A stretch of DNA of 40,757 nt from an uncultured Pseudomonadota bacterium (lineage in GTDB: Bacteria > Pseudomonadota > Gammaproteobacteria > Steroidobacterales > Steroidobacteraceae): positions 1 through 40,757 of the forward strand of contig CAISHQ010000176.1 in assembly GCA_903885195.1 (NCBI GenBank), in the 5' to 3' direction. Made by a program: the position numbers and the translations under genes. The notes under the pieces were generated by a model, which was not told the DNA's origin, made no database searches, and saw nothing but the letters and a program-made list of their open reading frames with translations. Below, in pieces: positions 9,216-19,316 of the stretch; the first letter of the stretch is position 1; the number at the start of each line of letters is the position of its first letter.

Positions 9216-9611
9216 CTAGGCCTCTGCGCTCGCCAGCACCGCGGAGTAGGCCTCGGGCGAGAGTAGCGCCTCGAGTGCCGTGGCGGAGGCCGGTTGCACG
9301 CGCATCAGCCAGCCGCGGCCGTAGCAGTCCTGATTGATGAGCTCGGGATTGGCGGCGAGTTCCGCGTTGCCCTCGACCACGGTGCCCGCGATCGGCGCGT
9401 AGACGTCGGATGCGGCCTTGACCGACTCGACCACCGCACAGGCCGCACCGGCTTCGAGCACTCGGCCCGTCTCCGGCACCTCGACGAAGACGAGATCGCC
9501 GAGGGCCTGCTGCGCATGGTCGGTGATGCCGATCTCGATGCGACCGTCGGGCAGCAATCGCGCCCACTCGTGGGATTTGGCGTATTTCAGCTCTGCGGGA
9601 ACCTGGCTCAT
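9216..9611 (-). CDS. gcvH: Glycine cleavage system H protein
   Basis: A 131-residue lipoyl carrier that shuttles the aminomethyl intermediate between the P, T and L proteins. The lipoylation site is in VESVKAASDVYAP (about K65), and the N-terminal block KSHEWARL and the INQDCYGRGWLM segment fit the family. It has one of the best Shine-Dalgarno sequences in the window (TAGGAGG, about 6 nt before the ATG), consistent with high demand for the carrier. Second gene of gcvT-gcvH-gcvPA-gcvPB. Confidence 0.97.
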   Translation of the reverse strand: MSQVPAELKYAKSHEWARLLPDGRIEIGITDHAQQALGDLVFVEVPETGRVLEAGAACAVVESVKAASDVYAPIAGTVVEGNAELAANPELINQDCYGRGWLMRVQPASATALEALLSPEAYSAVLASAEA

Positions 9612-9650
9612 GACTAGCCTCCTAAAAAGATTAAGTCGACGATGCGAACG

Positions 9651-10766
<1,116 letters not shown>

Positions 10767-10814
10767 TTGCCCTGCGCCCTCCCAAAGGAATGCACCGGAC
10801 CTTCCGCAAGGCCA

Positions 10815-10851
10815 ATAAAAAAGGCGGCAGGAGCACTATGCCCCTGCCGCC
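10815..10851 (-). terminator. Intrinsic terminator in the gcv leader
   Basis: On the minus strand GGCGGCAGG pairs perfectly with CCTGCCGCC across a loop of about 11 nt, followed by TTTTTTATT. It lies between the second glycine aptamer and gcvT, where it can serve as the expression platform of the riboswitch: terminating without glycine and read through when glycine binds. The switching polarity is inferred from the known glycine ON-switches. Confidence 0.88.
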
Positions 10852-11055
10852 CCTCTGTCCTTGGACCTGAGAGATCGGGCCCACTGACGCGGACCGCTCC
10901 CCTTCGGTGGACCCCGCCGCGGCGCACCGCGTGGGATCACTCTCCAGAATTCGCCTGCGACCCCCCGTTTATTTGCCTGAGCGTTTCCGGGCGGAAACTT
11001 GCGCCTTCGGCGTCTGCCTGACCCGCTTGGCGGGCCCGCAGAACTCTTCGGCAAG
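10852..11055 (-). ncRNA. Tandem glycine riboswitch upstream of gcvT
   Basis: Two glycine aptamers can be read on the minus strand. The promoter-proximal one (about 11050-10965) shows GAAGAGTTC, then GCCGAAGGCGCAA, then AAACGCTCAGGCAAATAAAC. The distal one (about 10952-10852) shows CTGGAGAGTGATCCC, then CACCGAAGGGGAGC, then ATCTCTCAGGTCCAAGGACAGAGGGG. These are the conserved glycine-aptamer core elements, in the usual order, next to a gcv operon. The second aptamer runs straight into the terminator stem. This element fills most of the 354-bp gap between gcvT and the divergent DUF885 gene. Confidence 0.9.
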
Positions 11056-11078
11056 GTCGGAATGCGCGAACGGGTGAG

Positions 11079-11087
11079 ATCATACCA
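11079..11087 (-). promoter_or_regulatory. Probable extended -10 promoter of the gcv leader
   Basis: TGGTATGAT on the minus strand fits the extended -10 pattern TGnTATAAT with one mismatch and lies about 25 nt upstream of the first riboswitch aptamer. No good -35 is visible, as is common for extended -10 promoters. Confidence 0.55.
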
Positions 11088-11106
11088 GTCGTTGCAGCTC
11101 CTTGGT

Positions 11107-11112
11107 TAGACT
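11107..11112 (+). promoter_or_regulatory. -10-like hexamer TAGACT before the DUF885 gene
   Basis: TAGACT ends 8 nt before the ATG at 11121, and there is no Shine-Dalgarno in between. It is divergent from the gcv promoter only about 20 bp away. A leaderless or near-leaderless transcript is inferred. Confidence 0.35.
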
Positions 11113-11120
11113 GTCGAGTC

Positions 11121-12980
11121 ATGAACATTGCAGTCTGCCGCAATCCTCCGCCCGCGCAGAGCGCGGCCCGCCCGTCACGCTGGCGCGCGAGCGCGCTCGC
11201 ACTGCTCTGCGCACTATTGACGCTGGGTGTATCCGACCCCGCAGCCGCCGCCAACGCTGCAGCAGCGGCCAACCCTGCGGCTGCAACAAGCGCCACCGAG
11301 CGGCTGCACGCACTGTTCCGCGACAGTTGGCAGACGGAACTCGCGGCCGATCCGCTCGGCGCGAACTACCTCGGTGACAACCGCTACAACGACCGCTGGC
11401 CCGACCTGTCGGCTGCCGGCTTTACAAAGCGCCAGCAGCACGATCGCGACACGCTCGCGGCACTGCGGGCCATCCCTCGCGGTGAACTGTCGAGTGCCGA
11501 CCAACTCAACTACGACCTCTTTGCGCGCGAGTACGAGCAACGGCTCGCCACGCAGCCGTTCAAGCCCTGGCTCTATCAGATCAACCATCAGGGCGGCATA
11601 CAGACCCTCTCCGAGGTCACCGAACTGCTGAGCTTCGTCACCATCAAGGATTTCGAGGACTGGATCGCGCGACTCGACAAGGTCGGCACGCTGGTCGATC
11701 AGCACATCGCGCTGCTCGATCAGGCAGTGCGCGAAAAGCGCACCCAGCCACGCGCCATCATGCAGCGCATTCCGCCGCAGCTGGCCCTGCAGACCGTGGC
11801 CAACGCCGAGCAGAGTCCGTTTTTTGCGCCGTTCAAGCGCTTCCCGGACAGCATTGGCGAAGCCGATCGTGCACGCCTCTCGGCCGCCGGGCGCGCGGCC
11901 ATCGAGCGCACGGTGCTGCCCGCCTACGCCCGACTGAGCAAGGCCTTCAATGAGCGCTACCTGCCGGCGACGCGCGAATCGGTCGGCATCAACGACACGC
12001 CGGAGGGCGCGGCCTTCTATCGTGAGCGGATTGCCTTCCACACCACGAGCAGCGCCCTCACGGCCGATCAGATCCATGCCATCGGTCTCGCTGAGGTCGC
12101 GCGCATCCGCGGCGAGATGATCAAGATCAAGGACCAGGTGGGCTTCAAGGGCAGCCTGCAGGAATTCTTCGTGTTCCTGCGCACCGATCCGAAGTTCTAC
12201 TACAAGACAGGGCAAGAGCTGCTCGAGGGCTACCTCGCCGTCTCCAAGCGCATCGATCCGAATCTCGTCCGCCTCTTCGGCACGCTGCCGCGTACGCCCT
12301 ATGGCGTGCGGCCGATCCCGGCAACGAGCGCACCGAACACGACCACGGCCTACTACCAGGGTCCGGCGGCCGATGGCACGCGGCCCGGCTACTACTACGT
12401 CAACCTCTACCGTCCCGAGGTGCGACCGAAGTACGAGATGGAAGTGCTCTCAGTGCACGAGGCCGTGCCCGGCCATCACCTGCAGATCGCTCTCGCCATA
12501 GAGCAGGCGGGCATGCCCGACTTTCGCCGTAACGCCGGTTACACCGCCTACGTCGAAGGCTGGGCGCTCTACTCCGAAAGTCTCGGCGAGGAACTCGGTC
12601 TGTATCAGGATCCGTACTCCAAGTTCGGCCAGCTGACCTACGACATGTGGCGCGCCGTACGGCTCGTCGTCGACACCGGCATGCACGCCAAGGGCTGGGG
12701 CCGGCAGCAGGCGATCGATTTTTTCAAGGACAATGCCGCCAAGACCGAGGCGGACATTGTCAATGAAATCGATCGCTACATTTCCTGGCCCGGTCAGGCA
12801 CTGGCGTACAAGATCGGGCAGCTGCGCATCCAGAACCTGCGGGCCGAAGCCGCGCGCGAGCTCGGACCGCGCTTCGACCTGCGCCGCTTCCACGACGCCC
12901 TGCTCGGCAGCGGCGCCGTACCTCTTGATCTGATGGAGCAAAGAATGCGCAGTTGGATTGCCGCGAGGAAAGCCGAATGA
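11121..12980 (+). CDS. Secreted DUF885 family protein, putative metallopeptidase
   Basis: A 619-residue DUF885 protein. The first ~45 residues form a Sec-type signal: basic PSRWR, a hydrophobic [12 protein letters not shown] core, then an Ala-rich stretch. The key motif is [13 protein letters not shown] (an HExxxGHH zinc-type motif), followed by [17 protein letters not shown], which supplies the likely downstream Glu ligand. These resemble gluzincin carboxypeptidases, so a periplasmic or secreted peptidase is the usual inference for the family. It has no Shine-Dalgarno and its stop overlaps the ispG start (ATGA), an unusual pairing of an exported protein with an isoprenoid enzyme. Confidence 0.88.
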   Translation: MNIAVCRNPPPAQSAARPSRWRASALALLCALLTLGVSDPAAAANAAAAANPAAATSATERLHALFRDSWQTELAADPLGANYLGDNRYNDRWPDLSAAGFTKRQQHDRDTLAALRAIPRGELSSADQLNYDLFAREYEQRLATQPFKPWLYQINHQGGIQTLSEVTELLSFVTIKDFEDWIARLDKVGTLVDQHIALLDQAVREKRTQPRAIMQRIPPQLALQTVANAEQSPFFAPFKRFPDSIGEADRARLSAAGRAAIERTVLPAYARLSKAFNERYLPATRESVGINDTPEGAAFYRERIAFHTTSSALTADQIHAIGLAEVARIRGEMIKIKDQVGFKGSLQEFFVFLRTDPKFYYKTGQELLEGYLAVSKRIDPNLVRLFGTLPRTPYGVRPIPATSAPNTTTAYYQGPAADGTRPGYYYVNLYRPEVRPKYEMEVLSVHEAVPGHHLQIALAIEQAGMPDFRRNAGYTAYVEGWALYSESLGEELGLYQDPYSKFGQLTYDMWRAVRLVVDTGMHAKGWGRQQAIDFFKDNAAKTEADIVNEIDRYISWPGQALAYKIGQLRIQNLRAEAARELGPRFDLRRFHDALLGSGAVPLDLMEQRMRSWIAARKAE

Positions 12981-14191
12981 TCCGCCGACGTGCAAGCATT
13001 GCGACCAGCGTCGGGGGCGTACGCGTCGGCGGCGGCGCACCCATCGTCGTGCAGTCCATGACCAACACGGACACCGCGGACATCGACTCCACCGTCACCC
13101 AGGTACGGGCGCTGGCCCGCGCGGGATCGGAGCTCGTCCGCATCACCGTCAACTCCGACGAGGCCGCAGCCGCCGTGCCGCATATCCGCGACCGGCTCGA
13201 TGCAGCCGGTGTCGGCGTGCCGCTGATCGGCGATTTTCACTTCAATGGGCACAAGTTGCTGAAGGCGCACCCCGCCTGCGGCGAGGCGCTCGCCAAATAC
13301 CGCATCAATCCGGGCAATGTGGGACGCGGCAGCAAGCGCGATCCGCAATTCGCCGAGATGATCGAAGTCGCGTGTCGCAACCGCAAGCCGATCCGCATCG
13401 GCGTCAACTGGGGCAGTCTCGACCCGGAACTGCTCACTCGGATGATGGACGAGAACAATGCCTCAGCCGAGCCGCTCAGCGCCAACGAGGTGATGCGCGC
13501 CGCGGTGGTCGAATCCGCGCTGCAGAGTGCGGGCCGTGCCGAGGAACTCGGACAGCCGCACGATGCGATCGTGCTGTCGGCGAAAGTCAGCGGCGTGCAG
13601 GATCTGATCGCGATCTACAGCGCCCTGGCTGCACGCTGCGACTACCCGCTGCACGTCGGACTCACTGAAGCTGGTATGGGCAGCAAGGGCATCGTCGCCT
13701 CGACCGCCGGCATCGGCGTGCTGCTGCAGGCGGGCATCGGCGACACCATCCGCGTCTCGCTGACGCCGGAGCCGAACGGCGATCGCACTCAGGAGGTCAT
13801 CGTCGCGCAGGAAATTCTGCAAACGATGGGCCTGCGCTCGTTCGTGCCCATGGTCATCGCCTGCCCGGGTTGCGGTCGCACCACGAGTACGTACTTCCAG
13901 AAGCTCGCACAGGACATCCAGTCGCACATCCGTCACCGCATGCCTGAGTGGCGCAAGCAGTACGTCGGCGTCGAGGAGATGAACGTCGCGGTCATGGGCT
14001 GTGTCGTCAACGGTCCCGGCGAGAGCAAGCATGCCAACATCGGCATCAGCCTGCCGGGCACGGGCGAGCGGCCGGTGGCCCCCGTGTACGAGGATGGCGA
14101 GAAGACCGTAACGCTCAAGGGCGATCACATCGCCGAAGAGTTCCAGCAACTCGTCGAAGCCTACGTGGCTCGCCGATTCAATCCCCGATAA
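12977..14191 (+). CDS. ispG: 4-hydroxy-3-methylbut-2-enyl diphosphate synthase (flavodoxin)
   Basis: A 404-residue [4Fe-4S] enzyme of the MEP isoprenoid pathway that converts methylerythritol cyclodiphosphate to HMBPP. The N-terminal TIM barrel has VQSMTNTDT and RINPGNVG; the C-terminal cluster domain has CPGCGRTTS and [10 protein letters not shown], supplying the three cluster cysteines and the conserved Glu. The ATG at 12977 overlaps the DUF885 stop; the frame is open 24 nt further upstream inside DUF885 but that adds nothing conserved. The pathway feeds the octaprenyl tail of ubiquinone, whose hydroxylases lie nearby. Confidence 0.96.
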   Translation: MIRRRASIATSVGGVRVGGGAPIVVQSMTNTDTADIDSTVTQVRALARAGSELVRITVNSDEAAAAVPHIRDRLDAAGVGVPLIGDFHFNGHKLLKAHPACGEALAKYRINPGNVGRGSKRDPQFAEMIEVACRNRKPIRIGVNWGSLDPELLTRMMDENNASAEPLSANEVMRAAVVESALQSAGRAEELGQPHDAIVLSAKVSGVQDLIAIYSALAARCDYPLHVGLTEAGMGSKGIVASTAGIGVLLQAGIGDTIRVSLTPEPNGDRTQEVIVAQEILQTMGLRSFVPMVIACPGCGRTTSTYFQKLAQDIQSHIRHRMPEWRKQYVGVEEMNVAVMGCVVNGPGESKHANIGISLPGTGERPVAPVYEDGEKTVTLKGDHIAEEFQQLVEAYVARRFNPR

Positions 14192-14202
14192 GGATTACCG
14201 AC

Positions 14203-14559
14203 ATGAGCACCACACCGACAAGCACTTCGAGCTCACTGACCGAGAAGAAGTGCCTCCCCTGCGAGGGCGGCATTCCGCCGATGCCGCCCGAGGAGGCCGA
14301 GCGCCTGCTTGCGCAACTGTCGAGCGAGTGGCGTCTGTCGCCCGACGGTCGCGAGTTGCAACGCGAGTTTGTTTTCAAGGATTTCTACCGCACGATGAGC
14401 TTTGTCAATGCGCTCGCCCACGTCGCCAACCGCGAGGACCACCATCCCGATCTCGCCATCGGCTACAACTACTGCCGCGTTCGCTACACCACCCATGCGG
14501 TGAACGGGCTCACCGAGAACGATTTCATCTGCGCGGCGAAGATCGATCGTCTCGACTGA
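14203..14559 (+). CDS. 4a-hydroxytetrahydrobiopterin dehydratase (pterin-4a-carbinolamine dehydratase)
   Basis: A 118-residue PCD/DCoH-fold protein. The CEGGIPPMPPEEAERLL start, the FKDFYRTMSFVNALAHVA block and the EDHHPDLAIGYNYCRVRYTTH catalytic histidine region are typical of PhhB. The reaction dehydrates the pterin carbinolamine made by aromatic amino acid hydroxylases; no phhA is in the window, so another role is possible. An AAGGA Shine-Dalgarno lies about 8 nt before the ATG, 11 bp after the ispG stop. It is convergent with ubiI, with only 6 bp between the two stops. Confidence 0.92.
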   Translation: MSTTPTSTSSSLTEKKCLPCEGGIPPMPPEEAERLLAQLSSEWRLSPDGRELQREFVFKDFYRTMSFVNALAHVANREDHHPDLAIGYNYCRVRYTTHAVNGLTENDFICAAKIDRLD

Positions 14560-14565
14560 GAGATC

Positions 14566-15840
14566 TCAGGCGCGTCGCGCCACCTGCGGCAGCTCACCGC
14601 TGAGGCCGAGCGCGCGCTCGGCAAACGGTCGGCGGAGCGCCGCGCTGCGGCCGACCCAGCCCATGCCCTGCTCGGCCCAGCGCCCGAGTTCGCCATCGCC
14701 GAACGCCAGGAACCGGTTGAGCAGACTGAGCGCGAGGGCAAGTGATTCGTTCTCGCTCTTGCGCCAGCGTTCGTAGCGGCGCAGCAGGCGCAAGGCGCCG
14801 GGATCCTCGCCGACCGCCCGACCCGCGGCGAGGGTTTCGGCGAGCGCCGCGGCATCCAGGAAACCGAGATTCACGCCCTGCCCCGCCAGCGGATGCACCG
14901 AGTGGGCCGCATCACCGACGAGTGCACAGCGTTCGCGCACGTAGTGCAGTGCGCTCGTCCGCCGCAACGGAAACTGCAGTCGCTCGCTGACGAGTTCCAG
15001 CCCGCCGAGGACGCGATCCGAGGCCGCGGTGAGTTCGGCGGAAAAATCTTCAGCCGGCAGCGCCAGCAACTCGAGAGCTCGCACCCGCGGCAACGACCAG
15101 ACGATGGAACTCTCGCCGCTCGGGAGCGGCAACAACGCGAGTGTCCCTTCACCGAGAAACCGCTGCCAAGCCGTGTGCTCATGCGGCTGCTCGCTGCGCA
15201 CGTTCGCGACCAGCGCCAGCTGTCCGTAATCCTCGCTCTCGCTGCCAAGGCCTGCCTGCTCGCGCACTACCGAGCGACCGCCGTCGGCCCCGACGAGCAG
15301 AGCCGCAGTCACGACGCCCGCCGAGCTCTGCAAGCGCACCCGATCGGCGAGGAACTCGACGCCTTGCAGGCTGCCCTGCTGCACGCAGCCGCCTGCAGAC
15401 TCGAACGCCGCGAGCGCGGCGCGCTGCAGCGCACTGTTCGTAACGATGTGACCGAGGTTGGGCTCGCCGAGCTCGGCGGCATCGAAGTTCAGCGCACCTT
15501 CACCCCGTGGTCGGCCCCGCATCGGCCACACGTGCATCCGCTCGTAGGCCGCAAGTGAGGCGGGCTCGGCGGCAAGCGCCTCCCAGCCACCGATGGCCCG
15601 CAGGATGCGCTCGCTCGCGCGCGAGAGCGCGAAGACGCGCAAGTCTGGCGTGGACGCTGCGTCGACGGGCGATCGCGAGCGTTCGGGCGACAGAGCACGC
15701 TCGGCCGGCAGCGCTCGCTCAAGCAGCAGCACCCGAGGCGTTCGGCCGGAAGGCGTCTGCCGCAGCAGTGCGCCGAGCGTTGCACCCACGGGCCCGCCAC
15801 CGACGATCACTACATCGAAGGTCGAATCGCCGCTGCTCAT
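14566..15840 (-). CDS. ubiI: Ubiquinone biosynthesis FAD monooxygenase, UbiI/VisC-like
   Basis: A 424-residue aromatic-ring hydroxylase of the UbiH/COQ6 family. FAD-binding motifs are VVIVGGGPVGATLG (about 10-23), a VGADGGRSVVRE block and GDAAHSVHPLAGQGVNLGFLDAAALAE near residue 310. It aligns better with UbiI than UbiH: PDLRVFALSRASERIL, LGHIVTNSAL and the terminal ALGLSGELPQ match UbiI features. UbiI adds the C5 hydroxyl of the ubiquinone ring. The start lies 10 bp after the ubiH stop. Assignment between UbiI and UbiF-type activity is less sure than the family. Confidence 0.85.
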   Translation of the reverse strand: MSSGDSTFDVVIVGGGPVGATLGALLRQTPSGRTPRVLLLERALPAERALSPERSRSPVDAASTPDLRVFALSRASERILRAIGGWEALAAEPASLAAYERMHVWPMRGRPRGEGALNFDAAELGEPNLGHIVTNSALQRAALAAFESAGGCVQQGSLQGVEFLADRVRLQSSAGVVTAALLVGADGGRSVVREQAGLGSESEDYGQLALVANVRSEQPHEHTAWQRFLGEGTLALLPLPSGESSIVWSLPRVRALELLALPAEDFSAELTAASDRVLGGLELVSERLQFPLRRTSALHYVRERCALVGDAAHSVHPLAGQGVNLGFLDAAALAETLAAGRAVGEDPGALRLLRRYERWRKSENESLALALSLLNRFLAFGDGELGRWAEQGMGWVGRSAALRRPFAERALGLSGELPQVARRA

Positions 15841-15850
15841 TCGCGCACCG

Positions 15851-17098
15851 TCACGCCGACTTCACGCCCGGCAATGGCAGGCCACGCGCCAGGCGCGGGA
15901 TCTGGCCGGAAAATCCCCAACTCAAACGCGACATCGCCTGCTTGGCGCTGGGCGACAAATCAAAGAGCAGCAGCCCGAGATCGCGCAGCAACGGCACGCC
16001 GGGTCGCGTGTCGCCAAAGAGCTTCACGAGTCCGTCGGTGAGTCGCGTGACGCCATCCCGATCGCTCGATCGACGGGCGGCAAACTCGGCGAGCACGGCG
16101 TCGCTGCCGACATCGACCGCGGCGTCTTGGCGACAGCGCTCGGCCAGCACCTCGGCAAGCGTAGCGGCATCGCGCAGGCCGAGATTGAAACCCTGACCCG
16201 CGACCGGATGCAGCGCCTGCGCCGCATTGCCGATCAGCGCCACGCGTGAACCCGTCACGACGCTCGCACGCGTGAGCTTGAGGGGATACGCGCTGCGCTG
16301 CCCCACCCGCTCCAACCGACCGATGCGCCAACCAAATGCGCGCTGCAAGGCCGCGAGATATTCGGCATCGGGCAGTGCCATCACGTGCTCGGCGGCCTGC
16401 GGCGTGAGCGTCCACACCACGCCGTAATGACCGTTGTGCAACGGCAGCACCGCGAAGGGCCCATCCGGCGTGAAGCGCTCGTAGGCGATACCGGAGGCGG
16501 CGCGAGCGGCAGCGACGTGCGCCACCACGGCGACCTGTTGATAGTCCTCGATCTCTGCGGGCAAGCCTGCGGCACTGCGGACGAGCGAGTTCGCTCCATC
16601 GGCCGCGACCACGAGCCGCGCCTGCAACGGCGGTGCGGTCGGGGTGGTTTCGAGTCGGACAACATCGGGCCCCAGAGTGACTGCACTGCAGCGGGCGGGA
16701 CGGCGCAGTTCGAGTGCGGTGAGTGCGCTCAAGCGCTGCTGCAACGCCGCCCCGAGCACACGATTGGTGACCACGTAGCCGAACGCGTCGATGCCATGCT
16801 CGGCGGCCTCGAGCCGCGCAAAGCCGTAACGCCCGGCATCGGAGACGTGGATGTGCCGAATCGGTGCCGCAGCAGGAGCGATCGCAGACCACACGCCGAG
16901 CGCCTCGAAAACGCGCCGCGTGCCGTTGCCGAGCGCCGTGGTGCGATCGTCGAAACTCGGCTGCACCGCAGCCTCCGGCGCCACACCTTCGATGAGCGCC
17001 ACACGCAGTCCGGTCGGTTCGAGCGCGAGGGCCAGACTCGCGCCAACGAGCCCGCCGCCGACGATGGCGACATCCACCCTGAGCGCATCGACGCTCAT
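15851..17098 (-). CDS. ubiH: 2-octaprenyl-6-methoxyphenyl hydroxylase
   Basis: A 415-residue FAD monooxygenase that hydroxylates C1 of the ubiquinone ring. VAIVGGGLVGASLALAL is the dinucleotide fold; FDDRTTALGNGTRRVFEALGVW, IRHIHVSDAGRYGF, YERFTPDGPFAVLPL and LIGNAAQALHPVAGQGFNLGLRD closely follow E. coli UbiH. The ATG at 17098 overlaps the pepP stop in an ATGA. The ygfB-pepP-ubiH-ubiI order is the classical gammaproteobacterial ubiquinone operon. Confidence 0.94.
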   Translation of the reverse strand: MSVDALRVDVAIVGGGLVGASLALALEPTGLRVALIEGVAPEAAVQPSFDDRTTALGNGTRRVFEALGVWSAIAPAAAPIRHIHVSDAGRYGFARLEAAEHGIDAFGYVVTNRVLGAALQQRLSALTALELRRPARCSAVTLGPDVVRLETTPTAPPLQARLVVAADGANSLVRSAAGLPAEIEDYQQVAVVAHVAAARAASGIAYERFTPDGPFAVLPLHNGHYGVVWTLTPQAAEHVMALPDAEYLAALQRAFGWRIGRLERVGQRSAYPLKLTRASVVTGSRVALIGNAAQALHPVAGQGFNLGLRDAATLAEVLAERCRQDAAVDVGSDAVLAEFAARRSSDRDGVTRLTDGLVKLFGDTRPGVPLLRDLGLLLFDLSPSAKQAMSRLSWGFSGQIPRLARGLPLPGVKSA

Positions 17099-18462
17099 GA
17101 TCGCTCCGCCATCAGTTGTTCGATCTCTCGGGCGTGCTTGGGTACGCCCGTGGTGAGCACCTCGTGGCCCTCACGCGTCACGAGCACGTCGTCCTCGATG
17201 CGGATGCCGATGTTGCGAAACTCGGGCGGAATGCCTCGCGTGCCGGGCGGGATGTACAGCCCGGGTTCGACCGTGAGCACCATGCCAGGCTCGAGCTGAC
17301 GCCACGCATCGCCGATCTTGTAGTCACCAACGTCATGCACGTCCATGCCGAGCCAGTGGCCGGTCTTGTGCATGTAGAACCGTCGATAAGCGAGCGACTT
17401 GACGAGCGACGGCACGCGACCCTTCAGCAAACCGAGCCGCACCATACCGGCCGTGAGCACCTGTACAGCCACCTCGTGCGGTCGATTCCAGGAGGCACCG
17501 GGTCGCACGGCCTCGATCGCCGCGAGGTTGGCTTCCAGCACCACGTCATAGGCGGCGCGCTGCGGCGGCGTGAACCGACCATTGACCGGCAAGGTGCGGG
17601 TGATGTCCGAGGCGTAGCTCTCGTATTCGCAACCGGCATCGATGAGCAGCAACTCCCCATCGCGCAACTCATCGGCGTTCTCCCGATAGTGCAGGATGCA
17701 GCCGTTGGCCCCGCCACCCACGATCGGCAGGTAAGAGATGTCGGCGCGCGCGCGCATGAACTCGTGGCGGATCTCCGCCGCGATCTCGTACTCGAAGCGA
17801 TCGGGGCGACACGCACGCATGGCCCGCACATGGGCCCGGGCGGCGATCTCTGCCGCGTGGCGCATTTGGGCGCACTCGGCTCGACTTTTGAACAGGCGCA
17901 TCTCGTGCAGTTCGTGCTCAAGGGCCACCATCTCGTAGGGCGCATGTCGACCCTGCTTGGCTTGCGCGCGCAGGCCGTTGACCCAGCCCAGCACGCGCTG
18001 GTCGAACTCGCGATGAATGCCGACCGTGTAGTACACCTTGGCGCGACCTTCCATCAGGCCGGGCAAGATGTCGTCGATGTCACCGATCGGGAAAGCATCG
18101 TCGGCGCCGTAATCGCGTCGCGCACCAACGGGTCCTGCGCGACGACCGTCCCAGGTCTCCCGTGCAGGGTCGCGGTCGCGCACGAAGAGCAGGTACTCGC
18201 CCTGCGGCCGACCCGGCACCAGCACCGCCACAGACTCAGGCTCGGCGAAGCCCGTAAGGTAGAAAAAATTGCTGTCCTGCCGGTAGGCGTGCTCGACGTC
18301 GTTGTTGCGCAAATGCACGGGCGCTGCAGGGATAATGGCAATGGCCTCGCGGCCCATGGCCTTGATAAGTTGCCGGCGCCGCCGGGCAAACTCCTCCCGA
18401 CCGATCCGCGCGGGCTCCGCCGGCACTCCGATGTCCGGCTCAGTGGAGCGAGCGCGGCGCAT
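17095..18462 (-). CDS. pepP: Xaa-Pro aminopeptidase II
   Basis: A 455-residue pitta-bread metallopeptidase (M24B) that removes N-terminal residues preceding proline. The five dimanganese ligands are all present: D275 and D286 (LIDAGCEYESYASD), H369 (HKTGHWLGMDVHD), E399 (TVEPGLY) and E423 (IRIEDD). The spacing matches E. coli PepP. ATG at 18462 is chosen because GAGGTGG precedes it by 3-6 nt; it overlaps the ygfB 3' end by 23 bp. An internal GTG at 18426 is an alternative start. The frame runs open further upstream but there it is a shadow of ygfB. Confidence 0.94.
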   Translation of the reverse strand: MRRARSTEPDIGVPAEPARIGREEFARRRRQLIKAMGREAIAIIPAAPVHLRNNDVEHAYRQDSNFFYLTGFAEPESVAVLVPGRPQGEYLLFVRDRDPARETWDGRRAGPVGARRDYGADDAFPIGDIDDILPGLMEGRAKVYYTVGIHREFDQRVLGWVNGLRAQAKQGRHAPYEMVALEHELHEMRLFKSRAECAQMRHAAEIAARAHVRAMRACRPDRFEYEIAAEIRHEFMRARADISYLPIVGGGANGCILHYRENADELRDGELLLIDAGCEYESYASDITRTLPVNGRFTPPQRAAYDVVLEANLAAIEAVRPGASWNRPHEVAVQVLTAGMVRLGLLKGRVPSLVKSLAYRRFYMHKTGHWLGMDVHDVGDYKIGDAWRQLEPGMVLTVEPGLYIPPGTRGIPPEFRNIGIRIEDDVLVTREGHEVLTTGVPKHAREIEQLMAERS

Positions 18463-19009
18463 CGTCCACCTCGGTGTTGACGCCCTGATCGCGGAACCGA
18501 GCGAGTTCATCGTGCAGCAACTGCACGCCGACCCGCACGAACTCAACGAGTTCGGCATAGGCCTGCTCGCTCTCCTCGAGCGGTTCGTCGGCATCGACAC
18601 CGATCTGGGTGAGCGCGGTGAGATCGCGAACGATCTCGGCCACTTCCTCAGGCAACTGTTCAACGTCAGGCAACGGGCTCGAGCCGAGGCCATAGAGGAA
18701 ACCCTGACACCACTGACCAAGGGCCGTCGCCCGCTCGGTCACCGGGGTCTCGTCCCCGGGCAGCAACAAGCGGAACTCCAGCTGCCCCGCGGTGAGCACA
18801 TGCCGCGTCCACTCAAAGAGCGCGAGCATCGTCGACTCGGCCTCACCCGCAACACCGTCGGCAAAAACCTCGCGCAACCAATCCTGCAGGCTGACCGCAT
18901 GGGTCGCGCAGAGCGCCCCGGCCAGCGTGCCATGCGCCTCGGGCAGGTCGGTCAGGGCCCTCGAGGCCGCCAGCCGTCGCTCGATTTCGTGGAATTCGGG
19001 TTCGCTCAT
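18440..19009 (-). CDS. ygfB: UPF0149 / YgfB family protein
   Basis: A 189-residue all-helical UPF0149 protein, recognised by EAHGTLAGALCAT, WLREVF, LLPGDETPVTERATALGQWCQGFLYGLG and DDAPRSLH at the C terminus. E. coli YgfB and its Pseudomonas homologue lie in the same ubi operon; in Pseudomonas the homologue has been linked to regulation of ampDh3 and beta-lactam response. ATG at 19009 has CATAAT ending exactly 6 nt upstream and no Shine-Dalgarno, so it looks leaderless; a GTG at 19027 is possible. First gene of ygfB-pepP-ubiH-ubiI. Confidence 0.9.
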   Translation of the reverse strand: MSEPEFHEIERRLAASRALTDLPEAHGTLAGALCATHAVSLQDWLREVFADGVAGEAESTMLALFEWTRHVLTAGQLEFRLLLPGDETPVTERATALGQWCQGFLYGLGSSPLPDVEQLPEEVAEIVRDLTALTQIGVDADEPLEESEQAYAELVEFVRVGVQLLHDELARFRDQGVNTEVDDAPRSLH

Positions 19010-19015
19010 GAAGGA

Positions 19016-19021
19016 ATTATG
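19016..19021 (-). promoter_or_regulatory. -10 hexamer CATAAT six nt before the ygfB ATG
   Basis: On the minus strand CATAAT is followed by tccttc and the ygfB ATG. It matches TATAAT in five of six positions. With the opposite promoter at 19043-19070 it gives back-to-back leaderless-type promoters in a 67-bp gap. Confidence 0.5.
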
Positions 19022-19042
19022 CCTCACGGGGCGCCAGGTCCA

Positions 19043-19070
19043 TTGATCGGCGCCGACTCCAGCCTATAAT
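19043..19070 (+). promoter_or_regulatory. Promoter of the TIGR02449-zapA genes (TTGATC-N16-TATAAT)
   Basis: A consensus TATAAT at 19065-19070 has TTGATC 16 bp upstream. The -10 ends 6 nt before the ATG at 19077, so the predicted transcript start is the A of the start codon, and no Shine-Dalgarno fits in between. This is the strongest leaderless candidate in the window. Confidence 0.7.
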
Positions 19071-19076
19071 TTTCCC

Positions 19077-19316
19077 ATGAGCGAGAAGCCCACAGTCGAT
19101 AAGAACGGCCTCGATGGCGAATTGCGTCGCCTCGAGAAACAGGTCGATGCGCTGCTCGCCACGATCGGCGCGCTGCGCGAAGAGAACCGCGCACTGCGGC
19201 ATCGGCAGGACAATCTCGCCAACGAGCGGGCAAGTCTCATGCAGCGTAACGAGCAGGTCCGTACCCGGGTCGAGGCGATGATCGGTCGCTTGAAGACCCT
19301 GGAGCACGGTTCGTGA
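19077..19316 (+). CDS. TIGR02449 family coiled-coil protein
   Basis: A 79-residue, almost wholly helical protein with heptad leucines (LRRLEKQVDALLATIGALREENRAL and onward), matching the small TIGR02449 family found just upstream of zapA in many gammaproteobacteria. The coiled-coil architecture is like that of ZapB, a division protein that binds ZapA, so a partner role in Z-ring organisation is a reasonable inference from form and position. The stop overlaps the zapA start in a GTGA, so the two proteins are made together. Confidence 0.85.
   Translation: MSEKPTVDKNGLDGELRRLEKQVDALLATIGALREENRALRHRQDNLANERASLMQRNEQVRTRVEAMIGRLKTLEHGS

Noticed and set aside
14557-14568. GAGATCTC palindrome between the phhB-like and ubiI stops as a terminator
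   Set aside because: Only 8 bp with no loop and no T-run; too short for a terminator.
17095-18720. Longer pepP starting at 18720
   Set aside because: The extra 86 residues are a Ser/Arg-rich shadow of ygfB; ATG at 18462 has a Shine-Dalgarno and gives normal PepP length.
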